A stretch of DNA of 6,062 bases, taken from Chloroflexia bacterium. Its GTDB lineage: Bacteria > Chloroflexota > Chloroflexia > Thermomicrobiales > UBA6265. Below are positions 1 to 6,062 of the stretch, in pieces. Location of the stretch: positions 1-6,062 of the forward strand of contig JACCVE010000624.1 of assembly GCA_013698285.1 (NCBI GenBank), written 5' to 3'. Position numbers and translations under genes: made by a program. The stretch's first letter is position 1; every line of letters begins with the position of its first letter. Below the pieces are notes generated by a model. That model was given only the letters and a program-made list of their open reading frames with translations, did not search any database and had not been told where the DNA came from.

Positions 1-2
1 TG

Positions 3-2831
3 GTCCGCCTGCTCCCCCCGACGGAACTTCCCCTCTGGCGCTGGGTCGAAGCGTCGGCGGCCGTCCACGCCCTGGACGCCAGCGGACTGCGGCCGGAAGT
101 CCGCGGCGAGTGGGAGCGGGCGCTGCTGTCCTTGGAGAGCGGGGGCACCCCACCGTTCCTCCAGACCCTGCTCGGCTTCCTGCCGGGAACCACCAGCCTG
201 CTGGAACACCTGCCGGCATCGACCCTGGTGATCCTCGACGAGCCGGGAACCATCGCCTTCGCCGCCCACCAGACGGCCGCCCGGGCCGCCGAACACCTCG
301 CCTCCGCCATCCAGAACGGAGAATTGCCCCGGGACATCCCGTACCCCGGCGTGGGTTGGGACACGCTGCGCGATCGGCTCGGAGCCCATCAACGGCTTAC
401 CGTCGGCGAGGCCGCGACTGGGCCGGACGACACCATGCTCTCGTCAGACGTGCCCGGCGCGGCGCCCCTTTGGGAGGCCGCACCCCACTTCGCCGGGCGG
501 TTGGCGGATGTCACCGCCGAGGTGGCGTCGCGCCTGGCGGATGGCTGGCGCGTCGTCGTCGCCACCGACCACGTCGACCGGCTGGCCGAGGTCTTCGAAT
601 CGCACGGCGTCTACCCCAGGCGGGTCAAGAACGCTTCCCGCGAGATCCCGCCACTCGCACCCGGATCACTCGATATCCAGCCGGCGGGACTCGACGCGGG
701 CTGGTCCCTGCCCGCGGCTCGCGTCCTGGTCCTGTCGGACTATGAGGTCCTCGGTTTTCGGAAGCAGGTCCGCCGCGGCGCGTCCCGGGAGGCGGTCGCG
801 GCGAACGCCCTGGTTCGCTCGCTGGTACCCGGCGAGTACGTCGTCCACGTCGACCACGGAGTGGCGTTCTTCCGGGGTCTGGTCCGGCTGGAACAGGGCG
901 GGGTCGAGCGAGAGTACCTGCTGCTCGAATACGCCAAGGGCGAGAAGCTCTACGTCCCGGTCGACCAAGGGGACCGCGTCACCCGCTACGGCGGCGGGCT
1001 GGAACCCAACGTGACCCGCCTCGGCTCCGGGGAATGGGTCCGGGTCAAGGGGCGCGTCCGGCGCGCGATCCGCGAGATGGCCTTCGAGCTGATCCAGCTC
1101 TACGCCGCCCGCGAGACCGGGACGAAACCGCCCTTCCCACCGGATGCCGCCTGGGACCTCGAACTGGCCGCGTCCTTTCCCTACGTCGAGACGCCGGACC
1201 AGCGACGGGCCATCGACGCCGTTCGCCACGACATGGAGTCGGACCGGCCGATGGACCGGCTGGTCTGCGGCGACGTCGGCTTCGGCAAGACCGAGGTCGC
1301 CCTGCGGGCCGCCTTCAAGGCCGTCAACGCCGGCCGCCAGGTCGCCATCCTCGTCCCCACCACCGTCCTGGCCCTGCAGCACTTCGCGACCTTCAGCAAT
1401 CGGCTGGCGGCCTTCCCGGTCCGGGTCGAGATGCTGTCCCGCCTCCGGACCGCCCCGCAGCAGGCCGCGATCCTCGGCGGCCTGGCGGACGGGACGGTCG
1501 ACATCGTGATCGGCACCCATCGCCTGGTCCAGCGCGATGTGGCGTTCAAGGGACTCGGCCTGGTCGTCGTGGACGAGGAGCAACGGTTCGGCGTCCGCCA
1601 GAAGGAGTTCCTGAAGCGGCTCCGCACCGAGGTCGATGTCCTGACGATGACCGCGACCCCGATTCCCCGCACACTGCACATGGCCCTGGCCGGCATCCGC
1701 GACATCAGCGTCATCGACACCGCCCCCCGCGACCGCCTACCGATCAGGACCTTCGTCTCCCGCTACGACGACCGGACCATCCGCGAGGCGATCCTGCGCG
1801 AGATCGACCGGGGCGGACAGGTCTACGTCGTCCACAACCGGGTCCACGACATCGACCGGCTCGCGCAGCGGCTGCGGACGCTGGTACCCGAGGCCAGGTT
1901 CGGCGTCGGCCACGGCCAGATGGACGAGGCGGTTTTGGAGGAGGTCATCCTCCAATTCGTCCGTCACGATTTCGACGTCCTGGTCTCGACCACCATCATC
2001 GAGTCCGGCGTCGATATCCCGAATGTCAACACGATCGTGATCGACAACGCCGACACCCTCGGCCTGACCCAACTCTACCAACTGCGGGGACGGGTCGGCC
2101 GCGCCGCCAACCGGGCCTACGCCTACCTGCTGCACCGGCCCGAGAAGGTGCTCACCGCCGAGGCCCAGGAACGCCTGGAAGCGATCCAGGAAGCCACCGA
2201 ACTGGGAGCCGGGCTCCACGTCGCCACCCGCGACCTGGAAATCCGGGGCGCGGGTAACATGCTCGGCGGCGAGCAGAGCGGCCACATCGAGGCGATCGGC
2301 TTCGAGCTGTACATGCGGCTGCTTCGCCAGGCCGTCGAGGAGATCGAGCTCGGCCACCCAACGGTGGAGCAGGGGCCGATCACGCTGGACCTCCCCCTGA
2401 CTGCCCTGATCCCGGCGTCATACGTCGCCGATACCGAGCTGCGCCTGGCGACCTACCGGCGGATCGCCGCCGTCTCCTCCGACGCCGAGTTGCTGGCGAT
2501 GCGAGGCGAGCTCGAGGACCGCTTCGGCGCCACGCCGGACGAGGTCCGCCGCCTCTTCGCCCTGATCACCCTCCGCCTGCGGTGCCAGCGCCTCGGGATC
2601 GACTCGATCGTCGAGCGGGAGCGGGAGATCGTGATCCGCCCCGTCGAGACGGCCGCCCTGGACGAGCGAGCCCTGCGTCACCGGTTCGGGCAGGCGGTCC
2701 GCGTGACGCCCCGGTCGATCAGGGTCCGCGTCACCGACCTCACCGAGCCGTGGGACCAGGCTCTCGACGCCCTGCTCACCGTCGTCGAGCGGGCCCACCG
2801 CTCAAACGAGGTCCTCGCCACGGTGGCCTGA
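3..2831 (+). CDS. mfd: Transcription-repair coupling factor Mfd, 5'-truncated by window edge
   Basis: Mfd is a cytosolic ATP-driven dsDNA translocase. It pushes stalled RNA polymerase off DNA and recruits UvrA for nucleotide excision repair. The frame is open to the left edge, and 942 codons are visible against about 1150 for the family, so about 200 N-terminal residues (UvrB-like D1a/D2) are missing. Numbering from the codon at 3, the remains are: the end of the UvrB-homology module; the CarD-like RNA polymerase interaction domain at about 276-333 (VVHVDHG, KLYVPVDQ); Walker A GDVGFGKTE at 423-431; Walker B DEEQ at 524-527; TATPIPRTL at 550-558; TTIIESGVDIPN at 663-674; GRVGR at 696-700; the RecG/Mfd motif LEIRGAGNMLG at 745-755; and the C-terminal TRCF domain from about 790. 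All helicase motifs look intact, with no frameshift. A TTG at 132 is internal, because clear Mfd sequence (LLPPTELPL) precedes it. It converges on mutS2. Its promoter is outside the window. Confidence 0.97.
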   Translation, partial: VRLLPPTELPLWRWVEASAAVHALDASGLRPEVRGEWERALLSLESGGTPPFLQTLLGFLPGTTSLLEHLPASTLVILDEPGTIAFAAHQTAARAAEHLASAIQNGELPRDIPYPGVGWDTLRDRLGAHQRLTVGEAATGPDDTMLSSDVPGAAPLWEAAPHFAGRLADVTAEVASRLADGWRVVVATDHVDRLAEVFESHGVYPRRVKNASREIPPLAPGSLDIQPAGLDAGWSLPAARVLVLSDYEVLGFRKQVRRGASREAVAANALVRSLVPGEYVVHVDHGVAFFRGLVRLEQGGVEREYLLLEYAKGEKLYVPVDQGDRVTRYGGGLEPNVTRLGSGEWVRVKGRVRRAIREMAFELIQLYAARETGTKPPFPPDAAWDLELAASFPYVETPDQRRAIDAVRHDMESDRPMDRLVCGDVGFGKTEVALRAAFKAVNAGRQVAILVPTTVLALQHFATFSNRLAAFPVRVEMLSRLRTAPQQAAILGGLADGTVDIVIGTHRLVQRDVAFKGLGLVVVDEEQRFGVRQKEFLKRLRTEVDVLTMTATPIPRTLHMALAGIRDISVIDTAPRDRLPIRTFVSRYDDRTIREAILREIDRGGQVYVVHNRVHDIDRLAQRLRTLVPEARFGVGHGQMDEAVLEEVILQFVRHDFDVLVSTTIIESGVDIPNVNTIVIDNADTLGLTQLYQLRGRVGRAANRAYAYLLHRPEKVLTAEAQERLEAIQEATELGAGLHVATRDLEIRGAGNMLGGEQSGHIEAIGFELYMRLLRQAVEEIELGHPTVEQGPITLDLPLTALIPASYVADTELRLATYRRIAAVSSDAELLAMRGELEDRFGATPDEVRRLFALITLRLRCQRLGIDSIVEREREIVIRPVETAALDERALRHRFGQAVRVTPRSIRVRVTDLTEPWDQALDALLTVVERAHRSNEVLATVA

Positions 2832-2834
2832 CGA

Positions 2835-2891
2835 TGACCCGGAGGGACGGGCGGCACGGGTCACCTCCCCGGGTCGGACGTCGGGCCCGGG
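2835..2891. terminator. Possible hairpin region between convergent mfd and mutS2
   Basis: The 76-nt gap between the two stop codons contains two inverted repeats. The first is a perfect 7-bp pair, TGACCCG (2835-2841) and CGGGTCA (2857-2863), with a 15-nt loop. The second is CCCGGGTC (2868-2875) with GGCCCGGG (2884-2891), eight pairs including one G-T wobble and an 8-nt loop. Their position suits ending transcription from both sides. However, neither strand has a T-run after a stem, so these are not classical intrinsic terminators, and short GC inverted repeats arise easily in such GC-rich DNA. Termination may instead be Rho-dependent or lie beyond the stop codons. The function is inferred from position only. 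Confidence 0.3.
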
Positions 2892-2907
2892 TCACGCCGG
2901 CGCTCTG

Positions 2908-5295
2908 TCAACTCTCCTTGACGTAGGCCACCGTCGCGCCATCCCCGCCCTGGTTCTGTTCCGCGAGGGCGTACTTCTCCACGACCGGATGGCGGTGCAG
3001 GTGTTGCCGGACCACCTCCCGCAGCGCCCCGGTCCCCTTTCCGTGGATGATCCGCACCCAGGGCAGTCCCGACCTGTAGGCGCTCTCCAGGTACGCGTCC
3101 AGCATGTCCGGCACCTCGTGGGCCCGTTGGCCCCGGATGTCGATCTCGATCGGGACCACCTCGGTCGCCTCGCGGGGCCGGATCGTTGCCTGGGCCCCCG
3201 GCCGGGGCGCCCGGCCGCGGCGTTCCAGCGCCGCCACCGGCTGCCGCATCTTGAGCGCGCCGAGTTGCAGGTCGGCCATCCCGTCCGACACCGCGACCAC
3301 TTCCCCTTCGAGGTCGAGGCCCTGGACGAAGACCGTGTCGCCCGCCCGGATCGGCTTCGCGTCCCGGGGCGCCACAACCGTCCGGCGTTGCAGCTCGCGC
3401 CGGAACGCCCGCACCGTGTCCACGCTGGCGCTGACCTCGCGTCGCCGCCCCTCGACGTGCTCGCGAGTCGTGGCCACCGTCTCGCGGTCCCGCTCCAGGT
3501 GCCGCAGCGTCTCCCGCACCATCTCGAGTTCGGCCTCGGCCCCGGCCAGCGCTTCTTCCCGGGCCGTGCGGCGCTGCTGTTCCGCCTCACGGAGTTCGCG
3601 GGCCGCCCGCATCCGCAAGACCCTGGCGTCGGCCTCCACCTGCTCGGCCCGAACGATCGCCGCGGCCGCTTCCTCCCGCCGGGCCCGGATGTCCTCCAGC
3701 AGGGCGTCGGCCCGGGTGTCGTCCTCGCTCAGTAACCCCGACGCCGCCTCGACGATGTCTCCCGGCATCCCCAACCTGCGAGCGATCGCCAGGGCGTTGG
3801 ATCGCCCGGGCACTCCCACCATCAAGCGATAGGTCGGCGCCAGGGAAGCGATGTCGAACTCGACACTGGCGTTCTCCACGCCCGGGGTGGCATAGGCGTA
3901 GGCCTTTACCTCCGAGTAGTGCGTGGTGGCGACCACCGTCGGGCCGCGTTCGAGGAGGCTGGAGATCAGCGCCCGGGCCAGTGCCGAACCCTCCTGGGGG
4001 TCGGTCCCGGCTCCGAGTTCGTCGAGCAGGACCAGGCTGTCGCGGTCCACCGCCGCCAGCATCCCGATCACCGTCCGCATGTGGGCCGAGAAGGTCGACA
4101 GGCTCTGCTCGATGCTCTGCTCGTCCCCGATGTCGGCGTACATCGTCGGGAAAACGCTGAGGACCGACCCATCAGCGGCCGGGATGAACATCCCGCACTG
4201 GGCCATCAGGCAGAGCAGGCCGATGGTCTTCAGGGCCACGGTCTTGCCGCCGGTATTGGGCCCGGTGATCAACAGGACCCGGTACTCGGACCCGATCTCG
4301 ACCGTCGTCGGCACCACCGTCGCCGGGTCCAGCAGGGGGTGCCGGGCCTCGACCAGCGAGACCCGGTTGGTGGGGTGACCCCGGGTCGAGGCCGGTGACC
4401 CGCGCCAGATCGCCGGGCGCGTCGCTCGCAGGTCGAACGAGAGCAGGGCCTTGGCGATCAGCAGGTCGATCTCGGCCAGGGCAATGACGAGACCCTGGAA
4501 TGCCTCGGCCTCGTCCGCCACCCTGCCACTCAGCACGAGCAGGATCCGGTCGATCTCGTGCTGTTCCGCGACCTGGTGCTCCCGCCACCGGTTGTTGAGT
4601 TCGACGACGTCGAACGGCTCGACGAAGATGGTCCGGCCCGACGCCGAGGTGTCATGGACCACGCCGGGGATCTGGCCCCGTGCATCGGACCGGACCGGGA
4701 TCACGTACCGGCCATCGCGCATCGTGACGATCGCGTCCTGGAGCGCGGCCGCGAACCGGCCGCCCGAAATGAGGCCGTTCAGGCGATCCATCAACCGGTT
4801 CTGGGCGACCCGCACCTCTCGTCGCAACCGGCCCAACTCCGGGCTGGCCGTATCGAGCACGTCCCCCCGGGGGCCGATGCTGCGGTCCAGGTCCGCTTCC
4901 AAGGTGGTCATCTCGACGATGGTCTCGACCAGCGCCCACAGGCCGGGGAATCGCTCCTCGCCGTCGGGCAGGCGGAAGAACGCCCGGCGCAGGGTCCGGC
5001 TAGCGCGGAGCGTGTCACCGATCTCGAGAAAATCATTCGGTGCCAGCGTCGCCCCGCGGGCGGCCCGGCGGACCGCATCCCGGATGTCCCGGGCACCGCC
5101 GACCGATAACTCGGGGTGCAGCGTCTGGAGAGCGACCGCCTCGCCCGTCAGGCTCAGGGCGCGCTGGACCGTCCAGGTGTCCGTGGCGGGAACCAGGGCC
5201 CGGGCGAGTTCGGAGGCGACACTGTAGCGGCAGCGGTGCGACAGGCGGTCGAGGACCGCCGGGAGCTCCAACTTGGTGATGAGGCGGCTGTCCAC
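2908..5295 (-). CDS. mutS2: MutS2 family ATPase with C-terminal Smr domain
   Basis: MutS2 is a MutS homologue lacking the mismatch-recognition domains. Family members suppress homologous recombination, and in B. subtilis MutS2 also acts on collided ribosomes. With the GTG at 5295 the protein is 795 aa, close to the usual 780-790. Visible in order: MutS core and lever (to about 330, including DGRYVIPV and TSASGRTIFVEP); Walker A GPNTGGKT at 345-352; the STFSAHM signature at 400-406; Walker B LVLLDELGAGT at 421-431; TTHY at 458-461; a charged Glu/Arg/Ala-rich coiled coil at about 526-636; a KOW-like stretch at about 650-686; and an Smr domain at about 716-795 with DIRG (719-722) and HGKGTG (751-756). 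The Smr motif usually written LDLR reads IDIR here, a conservative change. The start at 5295 gives MDSRLITKLELPAVL, matching the family N-terminus. An in-frame GTG at 5352 would overlap cvpA by 35 nt and add unfamiliar residues. Neither start has a good Shine-Dalgarno, so translational coupling to cvpA is likely. Confidence 0.96.
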   Translation of the reverse strand: MDSRLITKLELPAVLDRLSHRCRYSVASELARALVPATDTWTVQRALSLTGEAVALQTLHPELSVGGARDIRDAVRRAARGATLAPNDFLEIGDTLRASRTLRRAFFRLPDGEERFPGLWALVETIVEMTTLEADLDRSIGPRGDVLDTASPELGRLRREVRVAQNRLMDRLNGLISGGRFAAALQDAIVTMRDGRYVIPVRSDARGQIPGVVHDTSASGRTIFVEPFDVVELNNRWREHQVAEQHEIDRILLVLSGRVADEAEAFQGLVIALAEIDLLIAKALLSFDLRATRPAIWRGSPASTRGHPTNRVSLVEARHPLLDPATVVPTTVEIGSEYRVLLITGPNTGGKTVALKTIGLLCLMAQCGMFIPAADGSVLSVFPTMYADIGDEQSIEQSLSTFSAHMRTVIGMLAAVDRDSLVLLDELGAGTDPQEGSALARALISSLLERGPTVVATTHYSEVKAYAYATPGVENASVEFDIASLAPTYRLMVGVPGRSNALAIARRLGMPGDIVEAASGLLSEDDTRADALLEDIRARREEAAAAIVRAEQVEADARVLRMRAARELREAEQQRRTAREEALAGAEAELEMVRETLRHLERDRETVATTREHVEGRRREVSASVDTVRAFRRELQRRTVVAPRDAKPIRAGDTVFVQGLDLEGEVVAVSDGMADLQLGALKMRQPVAALERRGRAPRPGAQATIRPREATEVVPIEIDIRGQRAHEVPDMLDAYLESAYRSGLPWVRIIHGKGTGALREVVRQHLHRHPVVEKYALAEQNQGGDGATVAYVKES

Positions 5296-5317
5296 GAGGA
5301 ATCCATTCAGGCCATGT

Positions 5318-5881
5318 CTAGCCGACCCTCTCCAAGATCGGCGGCACCCCACCGGGGAACCACGGCGCGATCGCCTGGACGAAGAACGGGGCGAGACGGA
5401 GGAAGACGGGAACCAGGGCGGAGCCCCTGATGCCCCCGTCGAGCAAGTTCGCGGCGGGGCTCGACCCGGACGAGACGACCTGGTTCATCACCTGGAGGGT
5501 GATGGCCAGCAACATCGAGGTCACCGTGAGCGCCAATCCGGCGACCACGATCCCGAGCAGTGCCCCGCCGATATTATCAAGGATACGCAGGCGGCGTGGC
5601 AATCTCATACCACCCAACCACCGCGCCATCGCCACCGTAAACGCCACGGAAAACCCGAGGAAGAGCATGAAGAACACGACCAACTCACCGGTGACCCGGC
5701 CGATGCTGGGCATGACGTCGATCGCGGCGGTGGTCAGCGGCCGGTAGAACACCGCCGCCAGGATGGCACCGAAATAGACCGCGACGATGGCGGCGCTGAG
5801 CCGGGTGACCCCATTGAAGAAGCCCGCGCCGACCAAAGCCATAAAGGAGATCAGGATGACGATGTCGAAGAAGTTCGGCAT
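5318..5881 (-). CDS. cvpA: CvpA family integral membrane protein
   Basis: This 187-residue protein looks like the CvpA (colicin V production) family, conserved inner-membrane proteins whose molecular activity is not established. It opens with a hydrophobic segment after MPNFFDIVIL. About four membrane segments can be read, near residues 3-22, 27-45, 64-87 and 102-128. A basic loop (RLPRRLRI, about 93-100) runs into LDNIGGALLG (101-110), the counterpart of the conserved LD-x-x-x-GALLG stretch of the family. The C-terminal 50 residues are less hydrophobic and Pro/Gly-rich. The ATG at 5881 is preceded by AGGGG five bases upstream and starts exactly before the first hydrophobic segment. The gene ends 22 nt before the preferred mutS2 start, on the same strand, so they should share a transcript. 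B. subtilis yshB, also CvpA-like, sits in the mutS2 neighbourhood, which supports the call. The symbol is a family name; purF linkage as in E. coli cannot be tested here. Confidence 0.85.
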   Translation of the reverse strand: MPNFFDIVILISFMALVGAGFFNGVTRLSAAIVAVYFGAILAAVFYRPLTTAAIDVMPSIGRVTGELVVFFMLFLGFSVAFTVAMARWLGGMRLPRRLRILDNIGGALLGIVVAGLALTVTSMLLAITLQVMNQVVSSGSSPAANLLDGGIRGSALVPVFLRLAPFFVQAIAPWFPGGVPPILERVG

Positions 5882-5886
5882 GGTTT

Positions 5887-5891
5887 CCCCT
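5887..5891 (-). promoter_or_regulatory. Ribosome binding site of the CvpA-family gene
   Basis: On the minus strand AGGGG lies five bases before the ATG at 5881, within a purine-rich run (GGGGCAGGGGAAACC). It matches part of the Shine-Dalgarno consensus and supports this start codon. No comparable site precedes mutS2. Confidence 0.6.
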
Positions 5892-5960
5892 GCCCCGATC
5901 GCCGTTTCCGTTGCGCCACACGCCGACCGGACGCCACCCGCGCCGCCGAGGGAGCGACCA

Positions 5961-5975
5961 TGACCCGTTGACCCG
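5961..5975. repeat. Tandem heptamer TGACCCG in the operon leader
   Basis: TGACCCG occurs at 5961-5967 and again at 5969-5975, separated by a single T, giving an 8-bp period. It lies between the CvpA-family start codon and the inverted repeat upstream. The same heptamer also occurs once or twice inside coding sequence and in the mfd-mutS2 gap, so chance in GC-rich DNA is a real alternative. A binding site for a regulator is possible but unsupported. Confidence 0.4.
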
Positions 5976-6012
5976 AGCGCCGGATGCTCCCATCCTAATG
6001 AGATCCGCGCTC
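5975..6012. repeat. 10-bp inverted repeat with one bulged base upstream of cvpA-mutS2
   Basis: On the plus strand GAGCGC-c-GGAT (5975-5985) is the reverse complement of ATCCGCGCTC (6003-6012) apart from one extra C at 5981, leaving a 17-nt loop. A competing smaller hairpin, GGATG/CATCC (5982-5986 with 5991-5995, 4-nt loop), shares one arm, so two mutually exclusive folds are possible. If transcribed it would be a leader hairpin; if it spans the promoter it could be an operator; it could also be the terminator stem of a gene lying beyond the right edge. No T-run follows on the minus strand. Confidence 0.5.
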
Positions 6013-6021
6013 ACCTCGCAA
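5992..6021 (-). promoter_or_regulatory. Candidate sigma70-like promoter for cvpA-mutS2
   Basis: On the minus strand TTGCGA (plus positions 6016-6021) and TAGGAT (5992-5997) are separated by 18 bp, each matching four of six bases of the -35 and -10 consensus. This would start transcription near 5985 and give a leader of about 100 nt. It sits in the less GC-rich part of the window, as expected of a promoter, and overlaps the inverted repeat at 5975-6012. The match is weak, and the organism's sigma-factor preferences are unknown. Confidence 0.3.
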
Positions 6022-6062
6022 TCCCCCATTTGCACTAACGACTCACTGCGCTCAGATCCTCC

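Noticed and set aside
132..134. TTG as the start of mfd
   Set aside because: The frame is open to the left edge and the 43 codons before the TTG read as Mfd UvrB-module sequence, so the gene starts outside the window.
666..1679. 337-codon minus-strand ORF
   Set aside because: It lies wholly antisense within mfd, has Gly/Asp/Arg-rich composition typical of GC-rich shadow frames, and shows no recognisable domain.
1034..2257. 407-codon plus-strand ORF inside mfd
   Set aside because: It is Arg/Pro/Gly-rich, out of frame with an intact mfd, and has no domain; a shadow frame.
2989..3735. 248-codon plus-strand ORF opposite mutS2
   Set aside because: It is antisense to the conserved C-terminal half of mutS2 (coiled coil, KOW, Smr), and its sequence is low-complexity Pro/Arg/Leu.
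4451..5227. 258-codon plus-strand ORF opposite the mutS2 N-terminal half
   Set aside because: It is Ser/Arg-rich antisense sequence with no motif; the opposite strand carries clear MutS2 family residues.
5273..5971. 232-codon plus-strand ORF opposite the CvpA-family gene
   Set aside because: It is a His/Asp/Glu/Arg-rich low-complexity translation, as expected from the complement of hydrophobic membrane-protein codons.
5685..6035. 116-codon minus-strand ORF starting in the leader
   Set aside because: It runs out of frame into the CvpA-family gene, is Arg/Gly-rich, and lacks a Shine-Dalgarno or recognisable domain.
5882..6035. T-box or other known riboswitch in the cvpA leader
   Set aside because: There is GTGGCGCAACGG but no proper TGGNACCGCG T-box element, no specifier stem I can defend, and the downstream genes are not amino-acid related.
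6035..6061. 3' end of another minus-strand gene entering from the right edge
   Set aside because: One frame reads EDLSAVSR then TAG at 6037-6035, but eight residues are too few to support a gene call.

Overview
The window is a stretch of GC-rich bacterial chromosome. G or C dominates third codon positions in every real gene, and this also produces many long spurious ORFs in other frames. It holds three conserved housekeeping genes, two of them complete. From protein flavour and base composition I suspect a GC-rich Chloroflexota-like (for example Thermomicrobia-type) or similar deep-branching bacterium. That is an impression only, and no marker here settles the taxon.

Layout. Positions 1-2831 (+) carry the 3' four-fifths of mfd, the transcription-repair coupling factor. 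Its reading frame is open through the left edge, so roughly the first 200 residues lie outside. Positions 2832-2907 are a short intergenic gap between two converging genes, with GC-rich hairpins but no U-tract. Positions 2908-5295 (-) are a full-length mutS2 (about 795 aa, with ATPase, coiled coil, KOW-like and Smr parts). Positions 5318-5881 (-) are a small CvpA-family membrane protein gene, 22 nt upstream of mutS2 and almost certainly in the same transcript. Positions 5882-6062 are a roughly 180-nt leader and promoter region for that operon. It contains a Shine-Dalgarno-like AGGGG, a tandem heptamer, a 10-bp bulged inverted repeat and a weak sigma70-like promoter candidate overlapping the inverted repeat.

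How the genes relate. Mfd removes stalled RNA polymerase and recruits UvrA. MutS2 is a MutS-family ATPase with a nuclease-like Smr domain, linked to suppression of recombination and, in Bacillus subtilis, to rescue of collided ribosomes. The cvpA-mutS2 pairing is a known neighbourhood in Firmicutes (the B. subtilis yshB-polX-mutS2 region), here without polX between them. A functional link between Mfd and MutS2 beyond their convergent placement is not shown by the sequence.

I see no mobile element, CRISPR array, rRNA, tRNA or evident novel system. The least explained part is the right-hand leader region (about 5960-6062).
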